Positions 35,457 through 46,700 of a stretch of 64,000 nt of DNA are shown here, piece after piece. Below the pieces are notes generated by a model that was not told the origin of the DNA, made no database searches, and was given only the letters and a program-made list of their open reading frames with translations. The stretch's first letter is position 1. Every line of letters begins with the position of its first letter. The DNA is from Flavobacterium sp. KACC 22763 (GTDB taxonomy: Bacteria; Bacteroidota; Bacteroidia; Flavobacteriales; Flavobacteriaceae), in the NCBI RefSeq assembly GCF_028736155.1, contig NZ_CP117879.1, positions 868,001 to 932,000 on the forward strand, given 5' to 3'. Made by a program: the position numbers and the translations under genes.

Positions 35457-35584
35457 GGCATTTCAAAATTAAAGATGAGTACAAAACTACGTAGTTAACT
35501 ACATATATACAAACAAAAAACTGCCGAAGTCAGCAGTTTTAAGTGTTTTTTATGATTTCTATATAAAAAACTATAGTTTTTTTA

Positions 35585-35723
35585 AACACATAGTAACATA
35601 AGTTTGTTTTACTTTTTAAAAGAGATTTAAAATAAATGACAAATCATTTACACATAGATTATGTTTATTAATGAAAGTGAAACGCCTTTTTTAGCGAAAC
35701 AATAATCTATGTTTCTATGTGTT
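35585..35723. repeat. Dispersed ACACATAG repeat, second copy
   Basis: The element starts AACACATAGTAACATA and ends with the complementary TATGTTTCTATGTGTT, enclosing GTGAAACGCCTTTT, the reverse complement of a word in the 8476-8545 copy. It fills most of the gap between two leftward genes. Confidence 0.75.
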
Positions 35724-35735
35724 AATATTAAGGCT

Positions 35736-36329
35736 TTATTCTTTAACTAATACAATAACGGCTTTATAGCCCGTACCAACATTCCATTCGCTTGACGAAA
35801 TAACCTGACCTTTATCGTCATAAACCTTAAATTCGGCTGTGTTTGGAGAAGCAAAACCTTCGTTCAAAGCTTCAATGTCTATTTTATTGATTCCTTTTTC
35901 CAAGTTTATTTTGACGCTTTTAAAATCGCCGTTCAAAAAAACTTCAGGCTCAATAACTTTATCATTCAAATATACTTTTACTTTATCGCCGTCTACAAAA
36001 GCTGCATCGCGGTACATTATAGTAGAAGTAACAGCGGTAGTGTTGAAATTGCCTAAAAACTGATTTCTTCTATAAAATATTCCCTCAACATTCGCTTCTG
36101 GTTTATAAAGATTAGTGTTTTTAAATAACTCGTCTGGATTAACCTGCAATGGCGCTGGTTTCTCAATAGGCACTGGCGGGTTTTCTTTAGGAGCAGCTTC
36201 TGCTGGCGGAATAACTTCTTTTACAGGAGATTTTTTTGCGGGAATCGATTTAAATTTATTGTCCAATTCCTGAGCAAAACTGTGCAGTGAAAAAGAAGCA
36301 AAGGCAATTATCAAAAATATTTTTTTCAT
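35736..36329 (-). CDS. Secreted proline-rich hypothetical protein
   Basis: A 197-aa protein with a signal peptide (MKKIFLIIAFASFSLHSFAQ), a Pro/Lys/Glu-rich linker (residues ~30-65) and a beta-rich domain (~80-197) with MYRDAAFVDGDKVKVYLNDKVI and EKGINKIDIEALNEGFASPNTAEF. That wording resembles periplasmic Ig-like beta-sandwich domains. No sorting domain or lipobox is present, so it is probably periplasmic. No family name can be given with confidence. Confidence 0.75.
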   Translation of the reverse strand: MKKIFLIIAFASFSLHSFAQELDNKFKSIPAKKSPVKEVIPPAEAAPKENPPVPIEKPAPLQVNPDELFKNTNLYKPEANVEGIFYRRNQFLGNFNTTAVTSTIMYRDAAFVDGDKVKVYLNDKVIEPEVFLNGDFKSVKINLEKGINKIDIEALNEGFASPNTAEFKVYDDKGQVISSSEWNVGTGYKAVIVLVKE

Positions 36330-36574
36330 GTTTTTAAACTATTAATCTTGTGTGGTATTGATTTTAAAAAAATTAGATGCATCATAATCTTTTATATATA
36401 AACATTTTATAAAACCAAATATTGCATCATTAAGTTTTTTTTGTCGAAAAATTAACGTCTTTATACGCGAAATTCGAATGTTTTCTGCTGAAACTGACTT
36501 ATCTTTATGTTCTGTTGAAATTTTGAAGATCTTATGTTTTAAAATGGTTTTTCTTCAAATAAAAATGAAATAGT

Positions 36575-37639
36575 ATGGAATGGAAAAATGTTCTTACCGA
36601 TTTATTTAAAACGGATTATCCGATTATACAAGCGCCAATGCTAGGTGTTACAACTCCAGAAATGGTCGCGGCTGCAAGCAATGCTGGAGCCTTAGGATCG
36701 TTGGCTTTAGGAGATCTTCCTGCGGAAAAATGTATCGAATTAATTAGAGCGACAAGAAAATTGACTGATAAACCTTTCGCAGTAAATATTTTTGTACATA
36801 AAATAGATCCTATTACGCCAAAGTTGGAAGCTGATTACGCTAAAACGAAAAAGCATCTGCAGAAACTTACTGAGAAACTGGGCATTGAAACCGATTTTCC
36901 TGATATAAAGGAAATCAAACTTACAGATTATCACGATCAGATTGAAGCTATTTTATTGGAAAACTGCAAAATTGTGAGTTTCACTTTTGGAAATTTGGAT
37001 CAGGAAAGTATTGCAACTTTCAAAGAAAATAAAGTGATTCTGATTGGAACTTGTACTTCTGTTCAGGAAGCTATCGTATTGGAAAATAGTGGTATTGATA
37101 TTATTTGTGTTCAAGGTATTGAAGCTGGAGGACATAGAGGAAGTTTTCTAGAAGAAACGATTCCGCAAATTGGTGGGTTATCGCTGCTTTCTCAAGTGAC
37201 GGAAGCTGTAAATATTCCTGTAATTTATGGAGGTGGAATTTATAATGCCAAAACTTTATTGGCAGCCAAAACTTTGGGAGCAGATGGTTTCCAGATTGGA
37301 AGTCTGTTTTTAGGAAGTGCTGAAAGTGCTTTACAGGATTTTGAAAAGCACCGGCTTAGAAATATAAAAGAAAATGAAATTGTTTTAACCAAAAGTTTTA
37401 CAGGAAAGTATGCGCGAGGAATTAGAAATACTTTTATAAAAGAAATTGAAAATTCTGAATTTGTGCTGCCGTATCCGTATCAAAATAAGCTGACTGCGGA
37501 GTTGAGAAAAACAGCTAAAATGGAGCAAAACGCAGATTTTGTAAGCATTTGGATGGGACAATCTATTACTAGTTTTAGTGACGTTTCAACTGAAATTATC
37601 ATCAGAAATTTAATAGAAGAAACCGAAAATTTTGTCTGA
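36575..37639 (+). CDS. Nitronate monooxygenase / NAD(P)H-dependent flavin oxidoreductase family
   Basis: A 354-aa TIM-barrel FMN enzyme. YPIIQAPMLGVTTPEMVAAASNAGALGSL is the family N-terminus; CVQGIEAGGHRGSF carries the catalytic-region histidine of 2-nitropropane dioxygenase/nitronate monooxygenase; VIYGGGIYNAKTLLAAKTLGADGFQIGSLFL is the FMN phosphate site. Members oxidise alkyl nitronates or reduce quinones. It is single, with no close partner. Confidence 0.87.
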   Translation: MEWKNVLTDLFKTDYPIIQAPMLGVTTPEMVAAASNAGALGSLALGDLPAEKCIELIRATRKLTDKPFAVNIFVHKIDPITPKLEADYAKTKKHLQKLTEKLGIETDFPDIKEIKLTDYHDQIEAILLENCKIVSFTFGNLDQESIATFKENKVILIGTCTSVQEAIVLENSGIDIICVQGIEAGGHRGSFLEETIPQIGGLSLLSQVTEAVNIPVIYGGGIYNAKTLLAAKTLGADGFQIGSLFLGSAESALQDFEKHRLRNIKENEIVLTKSFTGKYARGIRNTFIKEIENSEFVLPYPYQNKLTAELRKTAKMEQNADFVSIWMGQSITSFSDVSTEIIIRNLIEETENFV

Positions 37640-37698
37640 AAGTTAATTTCATTAGTCAGGTCTGTTTTGGTTGTAATTTATTGAATGTTAATATTTTA

Positions 37699-37706
37699 TA
37701 TATTTG
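37699..37706 (+). promoter_or_regulatory. -7 promoter element
   Basis: TATATTTG matches TAnnTTTG and lies 25 nt before the ATG at 37731. The nearest TTG upstream (37681-37683) is 15 nt away, shorter than usual. Confidence 0.45.
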
Positions 37707-37730
37707 TTGTTCAATTAAATAACTTCAGAT

Positions 37731-38642
37731 ATGAATAGGTTTAATTTTATCTTTTTCCTTTTTGCATTCGCTGGTTTTGCTCAAGGAAGTAAAATGGATT
37801 CGGTTATTAAAAAACAAATTGAAGAGTATAATACTTCATTTTCAAATGCTCTCGTAAAAGGAAGTCAGGGCGATTTAGTAAAAGCTTATACAGATCAAAC
37901 CATATTTATGCCAGAACACAGCAGAGAGCGTGTGGGCAGCAAAACGATTCGAGACTTTTATAAGCAATGGCTGGCTCAGGCAAAAATTACATCTTATGAA
38001 AGAAAAATTCTGGACTTGCAGGATTTTGGAAATTATATTTTAGAAATCGGAACTTTTGATGAAAACTTAAATCTAAATGAACAGAATGCATTTTTGTACA
38101 CGGGCAAATATGCGGTTTTATGGAAAAAGTCTTCAAATAGGAGCTTGCCTCCAACAATTGCTGCCGAAATCTGGGGCTCCACAAGTTCTTTTGATGATAA
38201 AAATATTCCTAATATCGATGATTCTTCTGTTCCAAAAATGGAAGAATATAGTTTTTCTGACAAATTAGCATCTGAAATTAAAGAGCGAAATAATACCATT
38301 AGAGATTTTGTTAAAAATAGACAAGGAGCAGAGCATGCGAAAATGTTTATGCCTGATGCCATGTATCTGACCTATTACACACCAATTCTTTCTGGTGAAA
38401 AAGAAATTACAGACTATTTTATAGAACATGAAAAGCCAGGAACTTTAAGTGTTGATGAAATTTCGATTCTCACTTCGGGAATTATCTATGCTAGAACAGC
38501 AATTATAGAATTTGGGTTTTACAGTGTAGATTGGCATGATGGCGACAATCATGGAAATGTAAAAGGAAAAAGTATGAATGTTTGGAAAAAAGATAATAGC
38601 GGAACATTACTGCTTTTTCGCCAAATGGTAAATCATGATTAA
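37731..38642 (+). CDS. Secreted protein with two NTF2/SnoaL-like domains
   Basis: A 303-aa exported protein with signal peptide MNRFNFIFFLFAFAGFAQG. Two similar halves (residues ~22-155 and ~180-303) each have the helix-then-sheet pattern of DUF4440/SnoaL proteins: QIEEYNTSFSNALVKGSQGDLVKAYTDQTIFMPEH, and KERNNTIRDFVKNRQGAEHAKMFMPDAMYLTYYTP. Both include an F/YMP element after the first helices. The family binds small ligands or acts as a steroid-isomerase-like fold; no substrate is evident. Confidence 0.7.
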   Translation: MNRFNFIFFLFAFAGFAQGSKMDSVIKKQIEEYNTSFSNALVKGSQGDLVKAYTDQTIFMPEHSRERVGSKTIRDFYKQWLAQAKITSYERKILDLQDFGNYILEIGTFDENLNLNEQNAFLYTGKYAVLWKKSSNRSLPPTIAAEIWGSTSSFDDKNIPNIDDSSVPKMEEYSFSDKLASEIKERNNTIRDFVKNRQGAEHAKMFMPDAMYLTYYTPILSGEKEITDYFIEHEKPGTLSVDEISILTSGIIYARTAIIEFGFYSVDWHDGDNHGNVKGKSMNVWKKDNSGTLLLFRQMVNHD

Positions 38643-38742
38643 CTTTTGAGTTTGTCTAGAATAATGTTTATTTCATCTGTTTGTGCTTAATTACTGATAA
38701 TTTTCTATAATTTTGAATCCATCTTTATCATTTTTACACACG

Positions 38743-40368
38743 ATGGGTCGAATACTTTGCATATTTTTTATTTTTACCACCTTTTATATTTATCCACAAT
38801 CTTCAACAAAAGAATGGATTGATAGTTTGAATACTATTGATAATCATGAGAAAAAAGTGGATTTGGCTCTCAAAATTGCTTCTAAACTTCAGGATTCTGA
38901 TTGGGAAAGAGCTGTAAAATATATTGAACTTGCAGAAGCCGAGGCAAAAAAAACGGAAAAATCCGATTTGACATTAGCAAAAGTTTATGCAGAAGCGGCT
39001 CAAATCTATGATGCAAAAGATGTTATAGACATTACTTTGCAATATTACCTCAAAGCTTATGAAATTTACAAAAGCAATAATGTTGTAGATGAAATTGCTC
39101 GAGTAGAAAATAATCTTGCCATTGTTTACGCCAAGAGCAATAACGAAGAAAAAGCGCTTAAATATTTCCTGAAAGTATATCGTTATCAAAAATCTAAGAA
39201 CGAGTCTGATAAGTTGGTAAAAATCTTAAACAACATTGGCACGACTTTCCTTGGCAAAAGTTTAGATTCTTCGCTCTATTATTATCATAAAGCCGATGCG
39301 ATTGCAAGAACATTAAACGATAATACTTTGAAAGTTTATGTTTATACCAATTTGGCACGAGCTTATGGTTTAAAAAAAGATCATAAAAATGCTGATTTTT
39401 ATTTTCAAAAAGCATTTTCATTAATTGATACGCCAATCGATAATTCCCTAAAAGCATTTGCTTATGAGTCACTTTCTTCTTATAATCTGGAGGAAAAAAA
39501 GCTAGATGAAGCAATTTTATATGCAAAGAAAGCTCTAGAATTGGATAAAGACAAAGCCTTTGGTTTTGCAAGTATGCGACTCAATAAAATGCTTTATGAA
39601 GCTTATCTAAGGAAACAGGATTATAAAAATGCGGTGTACTATTTTCAGCAGTATAATAAAATAAGCGACAGCATTAATATTGAGCAAAAGGCTGTAAATC
39701 TGGAAAGAATCAGGCTGGAACAAGATTATAAAGTTCGCAGTCAGATACGAACTTTAGTCGAAGAGAAAACTAGGTTTAAATACTATGTGGTCGGATTAAT
39801 ATTGGTTGTCGGAATTTTGACTTTGATTCTTTTGCTGATCCGTTATCGAAACCGAAATATTAAAAACCAGCTGGAGAAAGAAAAGCTAAAAGCAAAAGAA
39901 CAGGAATTGAAACAAAGTCTTGAGGCTAAGAATATGGTTTTGGTTGGCAAAGCCATGTCAGAAATACATAGAACAGACAATATCAATGAAATCCTGACGG
40001 ATCTTAAAAAGATCAAACTCAAAACACCAAATAAAGAATTACAGCAGGCAATAGACATTGTGCTAAAGCGTCTGGAAAAAGATTTGAATACTGATATCTG
40101 GAAAGAATTTGAAATTAGTTTTGAACAGGTTCATAAATCATTTTTCGATAAATTGACCATCGATTATCCGACACTTACACCAAAAGAACGCCGACTTTGT
40201 GCGCTTCTTTATTTAGATTTAACTACAAAAGAAATTTCCCAAATTACAGGGCAATCTTTTAAATCGATAGAAAATGCCAGAACTAGATTGCGTAAAAAGT
40301 TCGATTTAACCAACGAAAAAGTAAATCTTTCCACTTATCTAAACTCTTTTAAACCCGAAAACATGTAA
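38743..40368 (+). CDS. TPR membrane regulator with C-terminal LuxR-type HTH
   Basis: A 541-aa protein from the ATG at 38743 (MGRILCIFFIFTTFYIYPQ signal); a TTG at 38713 would add ten residues. Five to seven TPR units span ~60-330. A membrane helix lies at ~347-368 (YYVVGLILVVGILTLILLLI), then a coiled coil, and an HTH at ~477-525 (LTPKERRLCALLYLDLTTKEISQITGQSF...). This is a one-component type common in Bacteroidota: the periplasmic TPR part senses a signal and the cytoplasmic HTH binds DNA. It may act on the following protease region. Confidence 0.87.
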   Translation: MGRILCIFFIFTTFYIYPQSSTKEWIDSLNTIDNHEKKVDLALKIASKLQDSDWERAVKYIELAEAEAKKTEKSDLTLAKVYAEAAQIYDAKDVIDITLQYYLKAYEIYKSNNVVDEIARVENNLAIVYAKSNNEEKALKYFLKVYRYQKSKNESDKLVKILNNIGTTFLGKSLDSSLYYYHKADAIARTLNDNTLKVYVYTNLARAYGLKKDHKNADFYFQKAFSLIDTPIDNSLKAFAYESLSSYNLEEKKLDEAILYAKKALELDKDKAFGFASMRLNKMLYEAYLRKQDYKNAVYYFQQYNKISDSINIEQKAVNLERIRLEQDYKVRSQIRTLVEEKTRFKYYVVGLILVVGILTLILLLIRYRNRNIKNQLEKEKLKAKEQELKQSLEAKNMVLVGKAMSEIHRTDNINEILTDLKKIKLKTPNKELQQAIDIVLKRLEKDLNTDIWKEFEISFEQVHKSFFDKLTIDYPTLTPKERRLCALLYLDLTTKEISQITGQSFKSIENARTRLRKKFDLTNEKVNLSTYLNSFKPENM

Positions 40369-40530
40369 ATTAAATTTTAAGGTAACGTTTTGATTTTGTT
40401 AAGTTTAAAATAAAATGAGTGTTTTTTTGGTGATACTTTTCTGCCAGAGAGTGTTTTTGCATTAGTCCTTTTTTTTCGAGCCTTATAGTGTCCATCTACT
40501 TTTACCAAACGATTGTAATAAATACGTTTG

Positions 40531-40668
40531 ATGAATACCACGAAAAAAGAAGAACCGAATAAAAGTTTGGAAGAGCTTTTAGAAGAAACAAAAACAAAGA
40601 AGAGTGCGCTCTTAAAAATTCTACAAAAAATAACGAAAGCAAGTTCTAAGAATCAACCGCCGAATTGA
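40531..40668 (+). CDS. 45-aa charged micro-protein
   Basis: An ATG at 40531 opens a 46-codon frame (MNTTKKEEPNKSLEELLEETKTKKSALLK...). The middle (SLEELLEETKTKKSALLKILQKITKA) should form an amphipathic helix. It is followed at once by a terminator hairpin whose stem contains the stop codon. TACGTTTG at 40523-40530 fits a -7 element but abuts the ATG, so either the start or the promoter assignment is off. No family was recognised. Confidence 0.45.
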   Translation: MNTTKKEEPNKSLEELLEETKTKKSALLKILQKITKASSKNQPPN

Positions 40669-40686
40669 TTCTAAGGACTTGCTTTT
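40639..40686 (+). terminator. Terminator overlapping the micro-gene stop codon
   Basis: An 18-bp stem (40639-40656 / 40665-40682, one mismatch and one G-U pair) with loop CCGCCGAA, followed by TTTT at 40683-40686. The TGA of the 45-aa frame lies in the right arm. Confidence 0.7.
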
Positions 40687-40754
40687 GTGGTTTTCTGCGA
40701 ACCGTTTTGCACTATTAACTCGCAGCCTTAATACTAATTTTAAATTTAAAAAAA

Positions 40755-43700
40755 ATGAACCAGATTTACTCTAAACCCAGGTATTTGTTTCTTTTGTTAG
40801 GTTTCTTGGTCTGTTCCGTCGGAATGGCTCAGTCACCTTTGCCAAAAAACAAAACATCTAATGCGCAGACGGCTTTACAATCGCCAGCTGCTAATCAGAA
40901 AATGAATCAAGTTTATCAGAAAAACAACGATTCAAATGCTAATCAAGAGGATGATGCCAATATTCTTTTGACGCAAAAAAGCATAAATGGAAAACCGCTT
41001 TCGCAGGAAGAAAGTGATGATGTAAATAAGAGATTAAAAGCAAGCCAGAAGCTTTTTAATAAAAGCGAAAGCGCTTCAACAGCTAAAAATTTTCAAACTA
41101 CAGACAGCACAAAAGTGAGATCTTTTGCAAAATCTTCTAATTTAACTATCCGTAATGTATTTGAAGTTAAAAAAGCAGATTTTGAACTTTCAAATGCAGA
41201 CAAAATGCAACTGAGATCGGTTTCAGACAAACATGGCAGAAGTTTGGCAACGTATCAGCAAACGCATAATGCTGTTCCTGTTGAAGGTGCGATTTATAAA
41301 GTGAGAGATAACAAGAACAAAATTGAAGCATTTGGACATATCAGTAAAAAATTGCCTGCAAACAGTAATTATAAAGTAAACGCATCGGCTGCTTTACAAA
41401 GCGCATTAAATACTGTAAACGCTAAAGAATATGTTTGGCAGAGCAAAAAACTATCGTCTTTAGTCCATAAAAAAATCAGTACAAAACCACAAGGGGAATT
41501 GGTTTATGTAGGGCCTAATTTTTCTTCAGAATTAACAGAATATCATTTGGCATGGAAATACGATGTTTTTGCTACAAATCCGCAATCGAGCCAAACGATT
41601 TACGTTGATGCTAATACTGGAAAAGTCATTTTAAAAATTGATTTAAGCAGAGATCTTCGTTCATCATCTTCGCCTATTGCTGACGGAAGAAGTGCAATTG
41701 GTAAAGGAAAAGCGAGATTTGCTGGAGATGTTACTTTTGGAACTACTCAATATGCAGATGGTTACAGATTGGAGGATTTAGTAGGAAAGTATAAAGTACC
41801 AATGTATACTTTGAATATGAATCATGCTGAGCACGCATCAGACGAAGTATTGACAGAATATATCGACGAAGACAACAACTGGAATGATTTGTACAATAAT
41901 GATCATGACGAAGCTGCAATTGATATTCATTGGGGAATTCAAAAGACTTTGAACTATTACGAAGAAAAATTTGACCGTAATAGTGTTGACGATAAAGGAA
42001 TGACCATTTTTGCATTGGCACATTTAGGAACTAATGTTCAAAATGCCTCTTGGACAGGAGGATGGGCACAGTTTGGAGACGGAGACAAACAGCCTTTTGT
42101 GAGTTTAGGAATTACTGGACACGAAATGACTCATGCTGTAACACAATTCTCTGCAGGATTGATTTATCAGGGAGAATCTGGAGCAATGAATGAATCTTTT
42201 AGTGATATTTTCGGGATTTCAATTGAGCTTTATGCCGCAAAAGATAGTAAAAGGGATATTTGGTTGTTGGGTGACGAATTGTACTCTCACGGAAGTTTGA
42301 GAAGTATGGCAAATCCAAAAGCGGCTGGTCAACCAGATACTTATGGAGGTGAATTTTGGACAAACCCAGCAAATACAAGTTATGATAATGGCGGTGTGCA
42401 CCAAAACAGTGGAATTACCAATTACTGGTATTATCTGTTAGTAGAAGGAGGAGAAGGCGTAAATGACCTAAATAATAGTTATAGTGTTAAACCTATCGGA
42501 TTGGCTAAGGCTGAGAAAATTGCTTATTTAACGCTTACAGAATATTTGTCACCTTCATCAAATTTCAGCGACATGCGTCAGGCATCTTTGATGGCTGTAG
42601 AAGATTTGTATGGTTTAGGTTCTGAAGAGTTTAAACAAGTTACTAATGCTTGGTATGCGATTGGTGTAGGTACAGCTTATTCAGATCGACAAATAACCAT
42701 TGTTTCGGTAGAAAATCCGTCAACATCTTGTGGACCATTAAAAGGAGATGAGCCTTTTTATATTACACTAAGAAACACAGGAACTACGATCATTAAAGCT
42801 GATGGAGGCTTAAATTTCAAATTAAGAGCCATGGCAAGCGCACTTGGCAAACTTATTACTTTTTATACCAATGATGGTAATGTTCCTTTTACGAAAGATT
42901 TAGGAATTGGAGAAGAAACAACTGTGGCAATAAAAAGCAAAATACCATATCAAGTAAATGCAACGAGCTATGTAGAAGTTAAAGTAGATCTTGACCCTAT
43001 TGTAGATTTTGGCGTTAAAGAAGGATATTCTTTTGTTACAGGTATATTCGTTGGCACTGCACAAAAAGATTTTGATATCAAAGCTACGGCTTTAGATCTT
43101 CCTATGTATACAGGAGATTTGCTTACAACAAGTTATACTCCGGCTATTACGATCTTTAATTTAGGCTGTCAGGATATTCCAGCAGGAACTGTTTTAAAAG
43201 TTGGATATGCCAATACAAAAGCTGGAAGCACAACGATTTGGAAAGATGTGACATTGCAGACTGCTTTCAAAGCAAATTCAGAAATGAAAATAACTTTTGA
43301 TACTGCTGTCGATTTATCAGCTGCAGGGTTACACACTTATGAAGCCTATGTAACCTATGATAAAGATCCTATTACAACAAATAATAGCATTATAAATGCG
43401 GCTTACAGCAATGTAATAACACAATTCCCTTATACTGAAGGGTTCGAGAGAACGCCTGGTGGATGGAACACAAAAGCTTTAAGCGGGAATCAGAAGTTTG
43501 TATTTCAAAATTATCCTGCATCGTTTAGAACCGTTAAATCACAATATATGTGGGGAATGGTAGATTTTAAAGGAACTGACAGAATGGGACTTAATTCTGA
43601 TTTCGTTTTAGAATCGCCAATCTTTGATTTTACCAATGTGGTTTCTCCGTATGTAGAGTTCGATTTGTATTATTTACTGCATAGAACGTACGATGGTTTA

Positions 43701-46700
43701 ATTGTTGAATATTCGGAAGATAAAGGGAAAAGTTGGAAAAAAATAAATACAGTTAATTATCCAGAAATCGAACATAATAATGATTTATTTGATGGTGCTT
43801 GGTTTACGGGAGTAAATAATAGTCTGAAAAAAGATCCGTATCAAATTCGTTTAAATGAATTGGCAGGAAAGAAAGCGGCTATTCGTTTCCATGTAAAATC
43901 AGATGACTATTATGACGGTTTCTTAGGCGGATTTATAGATAACATTTTGGTAAGCGATGCCCCTTACGATTTAGAAGTTGTATCTGCAAAATTAGACGCT
44001 GGTAAATGTGATATCAATAATAATAATGCTGCAGTAGTTGCCAAAGTAACAAACAATTTTGCTACGGCAAGTCAGGAAGTTAATATCACAACTAAAGTTC
44101 TTGATGCAGCGAAAGTCGAAGTTTTTTCAAAAATCGAAAAAACAACTTTAAACTTCGCTAGGTTTAAAGACACGATAAATTATTCTATTCCTAATATTAA
44201 TTTAAAGAATGTTGGAGAGCATACCATTTCGGTTTCTGTTTTTCCTGTAGACATGGCAAAAGACCTTAAACAAGGAAACAATGCTGTAACATTAACTTAC
44301 GATAATTGGAATAACGAAGACATGAAAGTTTCTGTACTTCCGTACAAAATGGACTTTGAAGATGCTTCTAAATACAAAGGATGGAGAACTTCTGAGAATA
44401 AAGGTTCTGCAGGATGGAAACATGGTGTACGTGCAGATCTAGGTTCTCCTGGATGGTTTATTGCAGATCATACCAAATTTATGGCAAGTAATGATGACAA
44501 ATGCAATTGCGATGCTTCCAACGATATGCTGGTTTCTCCCGTATTTGATTTAACCAATTACAAAGAAGCACATTTATCATTTGATGGTTTTGGAGATCCT
44601 CAGCAATGGTCGGACGGTTATGTAAAAGTAAGTACTGACGGAGGAACCACTTGGAAAGAAGTATTTAAAATGCCTTATTATGGCGCTTGGTTTGGATATA
44701 ATGTTGATTTAAGTGCGTATGCTGGAAATTCTTGCGTGCAGGTTGCTTTTCAGCAAAATGATAACGGCTTTTTTGCGAATGGTTTTGCAGTAGATAATAT
44801 TGAAATCACTCCAACTAAAAGTAATTTTCAATTATCGAATTTAGTTGTGGGAGAAACCGTTTACGAAGATGTGCCTACACATGAGTTTTACATTAATGCA
44901 AGAAATGTAGCTTATAAAACATTGGAGAAAGTTACTTTTAAATATCAGATTCTTCAGAACGGAAACGCTATTGGTGAACCAGTTTCATTAGAAAGAACCA
45001 AAACAATACGACAAGGAGAAACTCTTGTTTATAAAATAGACGGTCTTCCAAAATTAGCAGCTGGAAATTATGAAATTAAAGTGCAGGCAACTGCCGACGG
45101 AGAGGTAAATACAAATGTTAAAAGCCTTACCGCATCTTTCCAAGTTGCTGAAAAAGCATTGGAGTTAAGCGAAGAGAATTTCTCTAGCCTGACACAAGGT
45201 TCAATATTTGGATCAAAAGGGTTTATTTCTAATCAAAGTGATGAAAATTATCCATGGAGAGCGGTTACCACTCCAGATAATATCAATCTTACGCTTCCTT
45301 TGAAGAATAGAACGGGAGACGCTGGCGGAAAACTATTATACAGTCAGTTAGAAGGATATTATTACTATAGCGAATTAATTTCTCCACTTTATAAACTGTC
45401 TGAAAGTACTACAGCTTTAGAGTTTTACTATGCTATGCAAAGCAATGTTAATGATGCTTTAATTGTAGATATTAAGCCAGTTGGCGGAGAATGGACTGAA
45501 GCTTGGAGAGCAACAAATCAAGGAACTTACGTAGATACAGAGTGGCAAAAAGCAGCATTGAATATTACGAAATACGCTGGAAAATCAGTATTGTTCCGTT
45601 TTAGACATGCAAAATCAGATGGATATTCTTATATGGTTTTAGACGACCTTAAAATAATGAGCGAGCCTGTTTTAGATGTTTCTGTTCAAATTTTATCTCC
45701 AAAAGATATTTGCGGCAATAGCGAAGTAAAAGTTAGACTTACAAACGAAGGACAAGTTGCTATTAAAGAAAATTCTATCCAGTTAGATTTAGAATATGTT
45801 AATACATCAGAAAAAATTTCAGAAGCCATTGCATCAGGAATTCCGGTTGGCGAAAGTATCGAGTATACTTTTATCAAACAGCCTAAATTAGATGATTCTG
45901 GAGATTCTCATGTATTTGCCATTAATGCAAAAATGGAGAATGATGCTATTGAACAAAATAATAACATCAAGAATTATGTATATCAAGGAGTACCATCAGA
46001 TTTTAAAATGTTTGACACGTCTGTTATCCATGCTTATGCAGGTAAAAGTGTGTATCTGGATGCAGAAAGAAATCTTGTGGCTAGAGAGTTAGAAGCGACT
46101 TCATACAAATGGAGTTCAGGTGAAAGCACAAATTCGATCAATGTTGATAAAGCAGGAGATTATAGCGTAACGGCAACATTGGAAAACGGATGCACTCTTA
46201 CCGAAAAAGTAACAGTAGTATTTGATACTTTCGAATCTAATCTTCCAAGCGGTGACGTTTGCGGCCCAGAAGTAGTATTAAATCCAGGAAACTATGCCGC
46301 ATACGAATGGTTTGATGGTTCTACAGATCCAACTTTCACGACTACAGAAAGCGGTGAGTATTATGTAACAGTTTACAATGAACACGGATTAGGTAAAATT
46401 TTTACAACTACGATCAATGTTCTTGAAAATACAGTTCCGGAGATTCAGGCATTAGAAGGAAATAAAATTACAGCTTCTGCTGATGCTGAAGGTTACCAGT
46501 GGTACTTAAACGGAAGACTTTTACCAAATGCAAACGAAAAAACAGTTGCTACAATTTGGGAAGGAAGCTATAGTCTTCAAGTAACCAATGCGCATGGCTG
46601 TACAAGCATGTCTGCTCCAATTGAATCTAAAGGATTGCTTATTGGAAAACTGACAAATTCTTTCAGAGTGTTCCCAAATCCAGCGGCAGATAATGTAAAC

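Noticed and set aside
38713..38742. TTG start for the TPR/LuxR regulator
   Set aside because: The added ten residues precede the signal sequence; the ATG at 38743 is more usual and gives a better signal peptide.
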